NCBI RefSeq assembly: GCF_900101875.1
Contig: NZ_FNAI01000001.1
Location: forward strand, 682,001 to 746,000
Direction of reading: 5' to 3'
DNA length: 64,000 nucleotides
Source of the DNA: Mucilaginibacter pineti
GTDB taxonomy: Bacteria; Bacteroidota; Bacteroidia; Sphingobacteriales; Sphingobacteriaceae
Shown here: in pieces, positions 1 to 8,690 of the stretch
Position numbering within the stretch: position 1 is the first letter of the stretch
Layout: each line of letters begins with the position of its first letter
Position numbers and translations under genes: made by a program
The notes under the pieces: generated by a model
What the model was told of the DNA's origin: nothing
Database searches by the model: none
What the model saw: only the letters and a program-made list of their open reading frames with translations

Positions 1-1
1 A

Positions 2-79
2 AAACGATTTGGGTACTTACCAAGTAAAATAAACCGGCTCTTGGTTTGGGTGCTACTAAGTATTGCGTTGGTGGCTTAA
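2..79 (+). CDS. Possible C-terminal tail of a membrane protein cut by the window edge
   Basis: Frame 2 is open from the left edge to a TAA at 77-79 and encodes 25 residues. They are basic at first (KRFGYLPSKINR) and then hydrophobic (LLVWVLLSIALVA), as at the end of an integral membrane protein. The other two forward frames stop at once or give no recognisable peptide. The fragment is too short to name a family and could be chance. The sequence just left of this window would settle it. Confidence 0.25.
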   Translation, partial: KRFGYLPSKINRLLVWVLLSIALVA

Positions 80-244
80 TATTAAGTGGTTACTAACATA
101 TTGTTATGTAAAAACGTGGTGGTTAAATCGAATTTTATAAAACTTAACCGTAGTTTTAAGGTACAAACGATACGTTTTATAGAGTGACTGATAACAACAG
201 ATTATACCGGATCGGGAATTAACTCATCATTATTTATTACAAGT

Positions 245-496
245 ATGGAATCGAAATTATTCTCCTACAAGGTTGAAGGCATTGTTCTTGAACCGGCAAA
301 CGATATATTGAAAGTAAGCGAACCGTTCGACAGAAAAGAGTTGCTAAACAAGATAAAAGAGGTTTTTAAAGACCAGGACTTTAAAGTTGAGGAGCAGTCT
401 TTGGATTATAAAATTATTGATGGTCAGCTTTATATTCAAGGGCTTGTTGTAAAACAACAAGAGTTAAGATCCATTGGGTTTATGACAAGCAAATAG
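245..496 (+). CDS. Small hypothetical protein, 83 aa
   Basis: This is a short cytoplasmic-looking protein with no signal peptide or membrane segment. It is rich in Lys, Glu and Asp and probably folds as mixed alpha/beta. I recognise no family or motif. It starts at ATG after about 165 bases without a clear gene, and it ends one base before the stop of the convergent CvpA-CAP gene. Length, codon use and tight packing support a real gene, but no function can be offered. The annotation rests on the open frame and context only. Confidence 0.55.
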   Translation: MESKLFSYKVEGIVLEPANDILKVSEPFDRKELLNKIKEVFKDQDFKVEEQSLDYKIIDGQLYIQGLVVKQQELRSIGFMTSK

Positions 497-497
497 A

Positions 498-1454
498 TCA
501 GTTTCTGAAATCCTGCGTTATCATTAAGCCATAACTGCCGCCGTCAAGTATGCCAATACCTACCCTTCCAAATGAAGGATTCAGAATATTGGCGCGGTGG
601 CCGGGAGAACGCATCAGCCCATCGTGTGCTATTGCGAGTGTTTGGGCTATTGCCAAATTTTCGCCAGCTATAAGAAAATAGACTTTACTTTTTTTCATCC
701 TATCAAACGGATCAATACCTTCGGGTGTGTAGTGCGAAAAATAGCTTCTTTTAAACATATCTGCGCAATGTTTTATCGCAACTACAGCCATTTCGGGGTC
801 TGCCTTAAGCGGCGCTAAACCTCTTGTTTTACGCTCTTTATTTACCAGAATAAGCATTTTCATTTCCAGGTCGCGCCTTACTTTAGCATCTGTTACTTTG
901 AAAGGCAGGCTAACCGGCTCTTCTGCATCAACCTCAACTGTATTTTTAGGGATAGCCTCATTAAAAGCTTCGCTAAAAATTGGCGACATTTTATCGTTCA
1001 ACCAGTTTATTTTTTCAATTAAACGTTCGGCCCATTTACCGTTCCGTGTTTCCATTGACACCTTATTTGTAAGCGGCGCCAGCAATAAAAATGAAGCCAA
1101 TAAAGCCGACCATATAAAACCATTTACCAATCCGGGTAGTATGCCCAGTGCTTTGTTGACAATACTTTTGTGAACATATCTCGGCATCATGGCCAGTACT
1201 TTTAAAAAAATGGTATCCAAAATATACCGGGTGGCTACTACCGCAATGATGAATGCAAATGGTACCGCCCAAAAAGTTAATGACGGAATAATGTGCAATA
1301 AAAAAGAACTTAGGTAGCGATACGAAACAAAGCCGGCCACCAAACTGCCTATCAATGATAGTAACGAAAGTGATGACAGCAAAAAACCACGTTGTATACC
1401 CGAATATATGCTATACAGTACAACAATTATAAGCAGCAGGTTTATGTAGTTCAT
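498..1454 (-). CDS. CvpA-like membrane domain fused to a CAP (SCP/PR1) domain
   Basis: The 318-residue protein has two parts. Residues 1-130 hold four hydrophobic segments (about 5-24, 28-47, 60-80 and 103-125) with a basic patch around MMPRYVHK, as in CvpA (colicin V production) proteins. After a linker, residues 195-318 form a CAP/SCP domain starting LEMKMLILVNKERKTRG, with the usual cavity residues His241, Glu265 (GENLA) and His286 (PGHRANIL). CAP domains of this type are found in extracytoplasmic proteins, so the C-terminal part probably faces the periplasm. Substrate and activity are unknown. It ends beside the convergent 83-residue gene, and its upstream region has a 15-bp palindrome. 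Confidence 0.88.
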   Translation of the reverse strand: MNYINLLLIIVVLYSIYSGIQRGFLLSSLSLLSLIGSLVAGFVSYRYLSSFLLHIIPSLTFWAVPFAFIIAVVATRYILDTIFLKVLAMMPRYVHKSIVNKALGILPGLVNGFIWSALLASFLLLAPLTNKVSMETRNGKWAERLIEKINWLNDKMSPIFSEAFNEAIPKNTVEVDAEEPVSLPFKVTDAKVRRDLEMKMLILVNKERKTRGLAPLKADPEMAVVAIKHCADMFKRSYFSHYTPEGIDPFDRMKKSKVYFLIAGENLAIAQTLAIAHDGLMRSPGHRANILNPSFGRVGIGILDGGSYGLMITQDFRN

Positions 1455-1485
1455 TATTAGGTATTGTACAATTATAGGTATTATA

Positions 1486-1500
1486 CTATCACTTTGATAG
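1486..1500. promoter_or_regulatory. Short palindrome, possible operator
   Basis: CTATCA-CTT-TGATAG is a perfect 6-bp inverted repeat with a 3-bp spacer, lying 32 bases upstream of the CvpA-CAP start codon. The position suits an operator for that gene. In AT-rich intergenic DNA a short palindrome can also arise by chance. Confidence 0.25.
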
Positions 1501-1697
1501 GTCGGTCTTCATTTTTCATGCAGATCACATAATATTAAATTGAAAAAACAAACAGACTTTTCGGGTTAAAACAAATCAAAAACGGATATAAATGAAAAAC
1601 ATTGTATCGGCAAATCAATACAGAAATTTTAATAGCAATGAAATGAGGCAGATAGACAAAAAACTAAAATTATGTTTTATAATTTAACATTAAACAC

Positions 1698-1705
1698 TAT
1701 CTTTG
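1698..1705 (+). promoter_or_regulatory. Bacteroidota-type -7 promoter element for tRNA-Leu
   Basis: TATCTTTG matches the TAnnTTTG consensus exactly and ends 21 bases before the mature tRNA start, which suits transcription of a short leader. The -33 TTG element is weak here, with only TGTTTT near 1673. The same ATCTTTG core recurs upstream of other genes in the window. Confidence 0.55.
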
Positions 1706-1726
1706 CGACCTGTTAAAAATCCTAAT

Positions 1727-1808
1727 GCGGAAGTGGCGTAATTGGTAGCCGCACCAGACTTAGGATCTGGCGCTTCACGGCGTGGGGGTTCGAGTCCCTT
1801 CTTCCGCA
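1727..1808 (+). tRNA. tRNA-Leu (anticodon UAG)
   Basis: The acceptor arms GCGGAAG and CTTCCGC pair perfectly and are followed by discriminator A. The anticodon stem CCAGA/TCTGG encloses the loop CTTAGGA, giving anticodon TAG, which reads CUA. There is a long class II variable arm and a TTCGAGT T-loop. CCA is not encoded. A hairpin terminator follows 12 bases downstream. Confidence 0.95.
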
Positions 1809-1820
1809 CATAACAGCTTA

Positions 1821-1852
1821 AACCCGGTCAATTTGACTGGGTTTTTTATTTT
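1821..1852 (+). terminator. Rho-independent terminator after tRNA-Leu(UAG)
   Basis: AACCCGGTCA and TGACTGGGTT pair over 10 bases with one G-T wobble and a 3-base loop, followed by a run of T. It directly follows the tRNA gene. Confidence 0.8.
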
Positions 1853-1901
1853 AAACCTTTTTTATAAATCTTATTGTTTAAATAAAAATCAATAGCATAC
1901 A

Positions 1902-2681
1902 TCACAATTCGGCTATCAATCCTTCAAGATATTCCGGCACCTGCAATAACCTGCTCCCATACCAGGAAAACATTTCACCGTCAACTAACAGCACTTTGGC
2001 TTGTGGTAACAGTTCCTGAAATTCTATTATATGCTTTTGCTTGAACGGATATGGCTCTGACGATAAAAACACAACATCCGGTTTAACCCTTATCAAGTCA
2101 TCTGAACCGAGCTCTGGGTACCGCTCTGCCTCAAACGCGTTGGTAAATCCGCAAAGTTGTAACATGCTATCGATATAGGTATTGGTAGCGGCTACTATAT
2201 ACGGTTTGCGCCATATTAAGTAAGCAACCCGAAGATTTAATTGAGGCAGAGGAAATGATTTAAAACCGGCCGTAATCGCTTTAAATAAAACTTCAGCTTC
2301 AGTCTGGCGATCAACAAGCAATCCAACGTTATGGATCATATCCAGCGCTTGGGCAAGGTTATTAATATCGCTGATCCAAACGGGGAATAATTTACTAAGT
2401 TCCTCTATTTGGCCGCGGTCGTTTTCTTCCTTATTAGCGATGATCAGATCGGGCTTGAGGGATTTAATCAGCTCGGTATTTAATTGCTTGGTGCCACCAA
2501 CCTTTGTAGTTGTTTTAAACTTATTTGCAGGGTGAATGCAAAATTTGGTGATGCCTATAATTTCGGCATCAAGGCCTAAATAAAACAGCAGTTCGGTTTG
2601 TGAGGGAACAACAGAAATAATCTTTTCAGGTACAGCTGACAAACTTATAGCACGATGGAGTTGATCGTGAAAAACAGGCAT
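1902..2681 (-). CDS. BtuF-like helical-backbone metal/cobalamin-binding protein without signal peptide
   Basis: The protein (259 aa) has the layout of periplasmic type III binding proteins such as BtuF and FhuD. An N-terminal lobe starts EKIISVVPSQTELLFYLGL, a middle motif reads LIKSLKPDLIIANKEEN, and a C-terminal lobe contains ELGSDDLIRVKPDVVFLSSEPYPF. Such proteins bind corrinoids or ferric siderophores for an ABC importer. There is no signal peptide or lipobox at the N-terminus, and no ABC permease or ATPase lies nearby. The start codon is one base from the stop of the upstream sugar transferase, so the two are almost certainly cotranscribed. Family membership is clear. The ligand and the cellular compartment are not. 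Confidence 0.8.
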   Translation of the reverse strand: MPVFHDQLHRAISLSAVPEKIISVVPSQTELLFYLGLDAEIIGITKFCIHPANKFKTTTKVGGTKQLNTELIKSLKPDLIIANKEENDRGQIEELSKLFPVWISDINNLAQALDMIHNVGLLVDRQTEAEVLFKAITAGFKSFPLPQLNLRVAYLIWRKPYIVAATNTYIDSMLQLCGFTNAFEAERYPELGSDDLIRVKPDVVFLSSEPYPFKQKHIIEFQELLPQAKVLLVDGEMFSWYGSRLLQVPEYLEGLIAEL

Positions 2682-2682
2682 C

Positions 2683-4086
2683 TTAAAACGCGTTCTTCTC
2701 GCCTCTTAAAGCATTCCAGAAGGTTAGGAAAACAATTTTCATATCCAACAGGAACGACCAATTTTCCAAATACCAAACGTCGGCCTCTACACGTTCAAGC
2801 ATAGCTTGTGTAGTTTGAGTTTCGCCCCTAAGTCCTTTTATCTGCGCCCAACCGGTTATTCCAGGTTTAAGGAAATGGCGTACCATAAAAGTGTCTATCA
2901 ACTGTGAGTATTGCTGCGTATGGCTTATCATGTGCGGCCTTGGTCCTACTACAGACATATTACCCAGTATCACGTTAAAAAATTGCGGCAACTCGTCTAA
3001 ACTTGTTTTGCGGATAAAAGCACCCGTTTTGGTTATACGCTTATCGCCGCGGGTAGCTTGTTTTTTATCAGAATCCTTATTAACACGCATACTACGGAAT
3101 TTGTAGCATTTAAACGGCTTATTATCGCGCCCAGAGCGTTCCTGAACAAAGAAGATTGGTCCGCGCGACTCCAGCTTGATTAAAATAGATAGTATTGGGA
3201 ATAGCCAGCTAAAAACAAATAGAATGATAAATAACGAAAACAACACATCAAACAAACGCTTGATTGACCTGTTGAGCATATTTTCGAGCGGCTCGGGCCT
3301 TACAGATATTACCGGAATATGCCCAAAGCTTTGTATAAACGTTGGCTTTTTTGCATAGTCATAATACTCGGGGATAAACTTAAACCTAATTAGGTTTTTA
3401 TCCGCGTCGAGCATTAACTTCTCTATCGTTAAGGCCTCGGAATTTGGCAGTGTGCAAAATATCTCGTCAACCTTATTATTCAGTACATAATTTATACAAT
3501 CGTTAGTACCTCCCAAATAAAACTGCTTGTCAATTACTTTATCGGGATTATCGTCAAAAAAACCAACCAGGCTGTAACCACGCTCAGGGTTTTGTCTGAA
3601 AAAGCTGTACAGATCGTCACCAATGCGGCCACCGCCTATAATAATTACGGCTCTGGTATCTATTAACGAAGCACGGTCACTTTTACGAATAGTCAGGAAT
3701 ATCAACTTCCATAATCCTAATAAAAAGCCAAATAAGGCAAGAGAGTAAAAAAGGTATTCGCGGGTAATTGCGTAAGCCCTTGTGCCAATTAAGATAATAA
3801 TGGTAAAACAGATGAAGCTTACAAATAAGAGGTAGGTTTTAATTACACCCCGGTATGTTTTTATAGAATCTTTATTTAAAACATGTTCATACAAACCGGT
3901 GATATTAGCCGACAACAACCATATTAAATTAAAAACCAAAACTATGGGCAAGTACTTCCTGTTGTTTATCCAAAAAATATATGACCGGTCTTCTATGAAG
4001 TAAGAAATTACCATGCTCATATTAAGAATAATATAATCAATGGTAAGGTTCACTGCTTTAATAAAAGTAGCGTATCTGTGAATCAT
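2683..4086 (-). CDS. Undecaprenyl-phosphate glucose/sugar phosphotransferase (WcaJ/WbaP-like)
   Basis: This is an exopolysaccharide-initiating transferase of 467 residues that moves a hexose-1-phosphate onto undecaprenyl phosphate at the inner membrane. Residues 1-132 hold about four membrane segments. Residues 145-260 form a CoA-binding/NAD-like fold (IIIGGGRIGDDLY, then a FFDDNPDK turn). A fifth hydrophobic segment (about 277-303) leads into the catalytic domain, with conserved KFRSM (329-333), DELPQ (364-368) and VGPRP (380-384). It is separated by 217 bases from the upstream dehydrogenase gene, so it may have its own promoter. The sugar transferred cannot be read from the sequence. Confidence 0.9.
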   Translation of the reverse strand: MIHRYATFIKAVNLTIDYIILNMSMVISYFIEDRSYIFWINNRKYLPIVLVFNLIWLLSANITGLYEHVLNKDSIKTYRGVIKTYLLFVSFICFTIIILIGTRAYAITREYLFYSLALFGFLLGLWKLIFLTIRKSDRASLIDTRAVIIIGGGRIGDDLYSFFRQNPERGYSLVGFFDDNPDKVIDKQFYLGGTNDCINYVLNNKVDEIFCTLPNSEALTIEKLMLDADKNLIRFKFIPEYYDYAKKPTFIQSFGHIPVISVRPEPLENMLNRSIKRLFDVLFSLFIILFVFSWLFPILSILIKLESRGPIFFVQERSGRDNKPFKCYKFRSMRVNKDSDKKQATRGDKRITKTGAFIRKTSLDELPQFFNVILGNMSVVGPRPHMISHTQQYSQLIDTFMVRHFLKPGITGWAQIKGLRGETQTTQAMLERVEADVWYLENWSFLLDMKIVFLTFWNALRGEKNAF

Positions 4087-4303
4087 GTATTATGAGTGCT
4101 TTCTGTAGTATAATATGCTCGCTAAAATTAGCATATTTATTTATAAATAACAATCTTAAAATCGATTGCCGCAACGATTGAAAATATGTTATCGTATAGG
4201 CAATAAAATTAAAAATCAAGAAATCAAGTATAAAATTTCAAACTGCTTTAAAGCGAAAAATCCATTAAAACCTCCAGGGGTTGGCATCTATAAAACAACG
4301 CGC

Positions 4304-5635
4304 TTATAACCTGCCACTTACGATATCCTTGGCCAAAATTCCTTTGATATCGTAAATAACCGCTGCATCATTTTTTTTGAGTGAACTGTAATTTAAACCA
4401 AGAAATTCGTTGTGAGATACGGCGATAATTATAGCATCATACTTACCTGTCAGACCATCGAAATTCTTTATTGTACGTACATTATATTCCTGTTTTACTT
4501 CGGCAGGATCGGCCCAGGGATCGTAGATTTCGTAATTCACTTCATACTCACTTAAAACCTTTACAATATCAATCACCCTGGTGTTACGTACATCAGGGCA
4601 GTTCTCTTTAAATGTAAAACCAAGCACAAGTACATTTGAATTTTTAACAGCGATGTCTTTCTTTATCATCAGCTTAATAACCTCCTGTGCAACATAAGTC
4701 CCCATTCCATCATTAAGTCTGCGGCCTGCCAATATTATCTCGGGGTGATACCCTACCTCCTGTGCTTTTTGGGCAAGATAATACGGATCGACACCGGTGC
4801 AATGCCCTCCTACTAAACCAGGTTTAAAATTAAGAAAGTTCCACTTGGTACCGGCTGCTTTTAATACCGCATGGGTATCTATGTCTAACAGCTGAAAGAT
4901 CTTTGCCAGTTCGTTTACAAAAGCAATATTAATATCGCGTTGCGAGTTTTCAATTACTTTGCAAGCCTCAGCTACCTTTATGCTTGGTGCCTTGTGGGTA
5001 CCGGCGGTAACTATGGTTCGATAAAGGCCGTCAATAAAATCAGCAGCCTGCGGTGTTGAACCCGAGGTAACTTTCAGAATATTGGTAAGGGTATGTATTT
5101 TATCACCCGGATTAATTCGTTCGGGAGAATATCCTGCAAAAAAATCGCTGTTATATATCAATCCGGATAAACGCTCTAAAACAGGGATACATACCTCTTC
5201 AGTTGCTCCTGGATAAACCGTTGATTCATAGATTACAACATCGCCCACTTTAAGTACGCTGCCAACACTTTCACTGGCTTTTATCAATATACTTAAATCG
5301 GGCCTGTTATGTTGATCTGTAGGCGTAGGTACCGAAATAATGTATACATTACAAGGGGCGATATCCTGTACAGACGAAGTAAAGATTAAGCCATTGGCAC
5401 TGTTATCCGATTTTAAAACTGACGCCAAAACATCGGTATCGGTTTCTAATGTGCGGTCAAAAGCATTACTAAGTTCATCAACCCTACTCTTTTTTATATC
5501 AAAACCTATCACCGGGAACTTTTTGGCAAATTCAACAGCTAAAGGCAATCCAACATATCCCAAACCAATAATGGCTATGTGAACTTTTTGAGGTGAATGA
5601 AATTCTTTTATAATTTGATTTGATTGATCAAACAT
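4304..5635 (-). CDS. tviB: Nucleotide-sugar 6-dehydrogenase, TviB/WbpO type
   Basis: This 443-residue enzyme oxidises C6 of a UDP-N-acetylhexosamine to the uronate, using two NAD+. The Rossmann motif GLGYVG is at 24-29. The central motif [12 protein letters not shown] and the long match through [10 protein letters not shown] are typical of TviB/WbpO (UDP-GlcNAc/GalNAc dehydrogenases) rather than of UDP-glucose dehydrogenase. The catalytic Cys is Cys279 in [12 protein letters not shown], where Thr replaces the usual Ile after Cys. It follows kdsD by 18 bases on the same strand, so it is probably in one operon with the Kdo genes and supplies an acidic sugar to an envelope polysaccharide. The exact substrate epimer is inferred. 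Confidence 0.88.
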   Translation of the reverse strand: MFDQSNQIIKEFHSPQKVHIAIIGLGYVGLPLAVEFAKKFPVIGFDIKKSRVDELSNAFDRTLETDTDVLASVLKSDNSANGLIFTSSVQDIAPCNVYIISVPTPTDQHNRPDLSILIKASESVGSVLKVGDVVIYESTVYPGATEEVCIPVLERLSGLIYNSDFFAGYSPERINPGDKIHTLTNILKVTSGSTPQAADFIDGLYRTIVTAGTHKAPSIKVAEACKVIENSQRDINIAFVNELAKIFQLLDIDTHAVLKAAGTKWNFLNFKPGLVGGHCTGVDPYYLAQKAQEVGYHPEIILAGRRLNDGMGTYVAQEVIKLMIKKDIAVKNSNVLVLGFTFKENCPDVRNTRVIDIVKVLSEYEVNYEIYDPWADPAEVKQEYNVRTIKNFDGLTGKYDAIIIAVSHNEFLGLNYSSLKKNDAAVIYDIKGILAKDIVSGRL

Positions 5636-5653
5636 TTGTGGTTGTTTAAAGCC

Positions 5654-6607
5654 TTATAAATTATAGATCTGGTAAACACCGCTGATGGTTTTATTTTCGG
5701 CCGAGCCAACAAGTAATGTAGTTACCTTTTTTTCCATCATCAGCAGTTCGGCCTGACTTGCAAACTCGTCGCCATCAATAATAATAGGATCTTGAGTCAT
5801 GATTTCGGCTACTGTTAAGGTAGCAGTATCCGGGTGTTTAAGTAGCGCACGTCTTAAATCACCATCGGTAACAATTCCTTTAATTCCTCGCTCATCCCCT
5901 ACCATAACCATACCTAACCTACCGGCAGACATAGCCAGTAACAATTCAGTAAACGACGCCTCTTCGCTAATAAACGGCAACTTATCGGTACGCATCAGAT
6001 CTTTCACCTTCACCAATAATTTTCTGCCCAAGCTACCACCGGGATGAAACCGGGCAAAATCATGCTGCTTAAAATCGCGACATTCCATTAAGGCAACGGC
6101 CAGCGCATCGCCCATTACCAAAGCGGCAGTAGTAGATGATGTAGGCGCAAGTTCAAGCGGGCAAGCCTCGCGCGCTATTTTTATATTAAGGTGATGATGA
6201 CTATTTTTTGCTACCGTAGAGTTTGGATTACCGGTTACGCCAATAACCAGGTTTTTATTCCAATTTAAGAAAGGAATGATCCTGAGCACCTCGTCGGTTT
6301 CGCCGGAGTACGATATCAACATTACAATATCGTTCGAGCCAACCATTCCCAAATCGCCGTGAAATGCCTCACCGGGATGTAAAAAGAAGCTCGGAGTACC
6401 GGTACTGGCCAGTGTAGCTGCAATTTTTTTACCTATAAGTCCGGATTTGCCTATACCTATAACTACAAGTTTACCTGTGGCTTTTAGTATAGCTTCAACC
6501 GTTTTGGTAAACTCATCATCAATTAAACCGGCCACATGCTGCAGCGATTCTATCTCAATATCAAAAACCCTTTTGGCAATATCCTTCATCAAACTATCTG
6601 AACCCAA
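5654..6607 (-). CDS. kdsD: D-arabinose-5-phosphate isomerase (Kdo pathway)
   Basis: The protein (317 aa) has a SIS sugar-isomerase domain (about 35-170) followed by two CBS domains (about 205-317), the standard KdsD/KpsF architecture. Visible motifs include GIGKSGLIGKK, FFLHPGEAFHGDLGM, ISYSGETDEV and FHPGGSLGRKL. It converts D-ribulose 5-phosphate to D-arabinose 5-phosphate, the precursor of Kdo. The neighbour kdsA, 25 bases upstream on the same strand, performs the next step. The first Met gives MGSDSLMKD; Met7 is an equally good start. Confidence 0.95.
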   Translation of the reverse strand: MGSDSLMKDIAKRVFDIEIESLQHVAGLIDDEFTKTVEAILKATGKLVVIGIGKSGLIGKKIAATLASTGTPSFFLHPGEAFHGDLGMVGSNDIVMLISYSGETDEVLRIIPFLNWNKNLVIGVTGNPNSTVAKNSHHHLNIKIAREACPLELAPTSSTTAALVMGDALAVALMECRDFKQHDFARFHPGGSLGRKLLVKVKDLMRTDKLPFISEEASFTELLLAMSAGRLGMVMVGDERGIKGIVTDGDLRRALLKHPDTATLTVAEIMTQDPIIIDGDEFASQAELLMMEKKVTTLLVGSAENKTISGVYQIYNL

Positions 6608-6632
6608 TTTTCTAAATAAACTACTATTTTAC

Positions 6633-7409
6633 TTAACCTACCAATGAGGCAATTAAACCATCCAAATCCTGTAGTTTCAACATATTAGGTCCATCGCTAA
6701 GGGCATTATCAGGGTCTGGATGAGTTTCAATAAAGTAGCCATCGGCACCGAAAGCTTTAGCAGCTAACGCCATCATAGGCACAAAAGTACGGTCGCCGCC
6801 CGTTTTACCGCCAGCACCACCAGGGCGCTGTACCGAATGGGTACAATCCATACAAACCGGATGACCAAAAGCCTTCATATCATATATATTTCTGAAATCT
6901 ACAGCCAAGTTATTGTAACCGTACATGTTACCACGTTCAGTAAGGATCACCTGTTCATTACCGGCCTCCAATACTTTTTGGGCGGGATAAAACATATCAT
7001 GCCCAGATAGAAATTGCGCTTTTTTAACATTCACAATTTTTCCGGTCTTGGCCGCAGCTACTAAAAGATCCGTTTGACGGCATAAAAAAGCCGGAATCTG
7101 CAAAACATCAACCACCTCGGCAGCAATAGCCGCCTGGAAAGGTTCGTGAATATCGGTAATTACCGGCAAGCCAAATCGCTCTTTAACATTTTGCAGCATC
7201 TCCATACCTTTTTCAATGCCTGGCCCGCGGTACGAGTGAATGGAGGTACGGTTTGCTTTATCAAAAGATGATTTGAAGATAACAGGCACATTATATTTTT
7301 GCCCGGCTTCGGCAACTTTTTCGGCTACCTGGTATAAAAGCTCCTGGTTTTCCATAACGCAGGGCCCCAATATAAAAAACGGCTTCTGCCGTATCTGATC
7401 AAACAACAT
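6633..7409 (-). CDS. kdsA: 3-deoxy-8-phosphooctulonate (Kdo-8-P) synthase
   Basis: This is a class I DAHP/KDOP-family TIM-barrel enzyme of 258 residues, slightly shorter than enterobacterial KdsA. It condenses phosphoenolpyruvate with arabinose 5-phosphate. Motifs include FILGPCVMEN near the start, FKSSFDKANRTS, PVITDIHEP, LTERGNMYGYNNL and CMDCTHSVQRPGG. It heads the minus-strand kdsA-kdsD-dehydrogenase run and has a promoter-like CATCTTTG about 20 bases upstream of its ATG. Confidence 0.95.
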   Translation of the reverse strand: MLFDQIRQKPFFILGPCVMENQELLYQVAEKVAEAGQKYNVPVIFKSSFDKANRTSIHSYRGPGIEKGMEMLQNVKERFGLPVITDIHEPFQAAIAAEVVDVLQIPAFLCRQTDLLVAAAKTGKIVNVKKAQFLSGHDMFYPAQKVLEAGNEQVILTERGNMYGYNNLAVDFRNIYDMKAFGHPVCMDCTHSVQRPGGAGGKTGGDRTFVPMMALAAKAFGADGYFIETHPDPDNALSDGPNMLKLQDLDGLIASLVG

Positions 7410-7428
7410 AGTATAATAGGTTACAAAG

Positions 7429-7436
7429 CAAAGATG
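7429..7436 (-). promoter_or_regulatory. Candidate -7 promoter element upstream of kdsA
   Basis: Read on the minus strand the sequence is CATCTTTG, one base from TAnnTTTG, and it lies 20 bases before the kdsA start codon. No convincing -33 TTG is visible at the expected spacing. Confidence 0.35.
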
Positions 7437-7553
7437 CTGATTTTTTTAATAGTCCGAAAACAGGAAAAACGTATAGGCTTACTACACATACAGTAATTGG
7501 GATCTCTACCTTTTCTGACTTTAGGATTGCCTGCTAATCTCTACCTTTACAAA

Positions 7554-8078
7554 ATGAACTATTTTGAATTTTACGGCATTCCTGAATCGTTTCAAATTGA
7601 TCAGCCATCAATAAAGAAAAAGTTTTATGAGTTGAGTAAGCTTTACCATCCCGATTTTTACGCCGGCGAAGACGAGGCTAAACAGCAGGAAATACTGGAA
7701 TTGTCAACCTTAAATAATAAGGCCTACCAGGTTTTAAACGACCCGGCGCGCAGAATGGAGTACATTTTAAAGCTGCATGACCTGGTATCTGAGGGTGCAA
7801 AACCACAATTACCGGCAGATTTTTTAATGGAAATGATGGATATTAACGAGCGACTTATGGAAGTTGCTTCTGCCGAAGAATTAGCTACGGTTACCGCGGA
7901 AGTCCTTGCAATTGAGGGAGATATTAACGAGAAACTAACTATCCTAACTACCGATTACACTGAGATAAACCACACCGCACAGGAAGAACGGCGTACAGAA
8001 ATTGCAGATATTTACTATAGACAAAAATATCTGTTGCGAATTAAAGAGAGTTTAGATACATTTGCAGCCCGCCTGTAA
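7554..8078 (+). CDS. hscB: Fe-S protein assembly co-chaperone HscB (J-domain protein)
   Basis: The N-terminal J-domain starts NYFEFYGIPESF and carries the HPD motif at about residues 32-34 (KLYHPDFYAG), followed by NNKAYQVLNDPARRMEYIL. The C-terminal part is the helical HscB bundle that holds the IscU scaffold. HscB stimulates the HscA ATPase to release Fe-S clusters. I chose the ATG at 7554 (174 aa). An upstream in-frame TTG at 7497 would add 19 residues before the conserved J-domain start, which is unlikely. hscA and iscU are not adjacent. Confidence 0.9.
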   Translation: MNYFEFYGIPESFQIDQPSIKKKFYELSKLYHPDFYAGEDEAKQQEILELSTLNNKAYQVLNDPARRMEYILKLHDLVSEGAKPQLPADFLMEMMDINERLMEVASAEELATVTAEVLAIEGDINEKLTILTTDYTEINHTAQEERRTEIADIYYRQKYLLRIKESLDTFAARL

Positions 8079-8106
8079 GGAATTACACATTACTTACTAA
8101 GAGCAT

Positions 8107-8186
8107 GCCCAGCTGGCGGAATTGGTAGACGCGCTGGTCTCAAACACCTGTGGGAAACCGTGCCGGTTCGACTCCGGCGCTGGGTA
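8107..8186 (+). tRNA. tRNA-Leu (anticodon CAA)
   Basis: Acceptor arms GCCCAGC and GCTGGGT pair (last pair G-U), with discriminator A. The anticodon loop CTCAAAC gives CAA, reading UUG. A long class II variable arm (TGTGGGAAACCGTG) and a TTCGACT T-loop are present. CCA is not encoded. A strong terminator follows at once. Confidence 0.93.
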
Positions 8187-8194
8187 CATTTTTT

Positions 8195-8230
8195 AGCCCT
8201 AACAATCTGATTGTTAGGGCTTTATTTTTA
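8195..8230 (+). terminator. Rho-independent terminator after tRNA-Leu(CAA)
   Basis: AGCCCTAACAATC and GATTGTTAGGGCT are perfectly complementary over 13 bases around a single central base, so the real loop includes the inner pairs. TTATTTTT follows. It marks the end of the core block before an accessory stretch. Confidence 0.9.
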
Positions 8231-8690
8231 CAGAAACTACCAAAACGCCGTGTTTTCAAACGCTTTTTCATTTTTACATTTCCCTAAATATCTGTGCGTT
8301 AGAGGGTTCCAAAACTTCTATTTCAAGGCCTTTTACTTATTGAACTTTATTACGCTTTGATTCACAATACGTTATAAGTCCACGTGTTTTTTTTAATTAT
8401 TACACTTTCAATTATGACTTTGACCGGGAACCTTTGAACCATTTATATTTCCCTCAGACTTTTTTAAGGTCCGATTTTATAGTTTCAATCATTAAATTAA
8501 TGTGTCCGGCAGGACTTTGAAGTTATTTCAAGATGTGCCCCCGCGGCCAATCCAGTTTGGGATTAACGAAAACTCTCAATTTTCCTCATAGAATATCTAT
8601 CACGGCGAACTCCGTTAGTTCAGTCATTATTGGCGGTTGTCACAAGTGCAGTATCGAAAAACATATCTTTACATAAAAAAATGTAAAACG
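8231..8690. other. Gene-free stretch between tRNA-Leu and the AraC gene
   Basis: About 460 bases with many stops in all frames and no recognisable protein fragment. The only structure I see is a small GAACT/AGTTC hairpin near 8608-8622 and a TATCTTTA sequence about 30 bases before the AraC start, which could be a -7 element with TTG about 24 bases further upstream. No copy of the tRNA 3' end was found. Confidence 0.5.
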
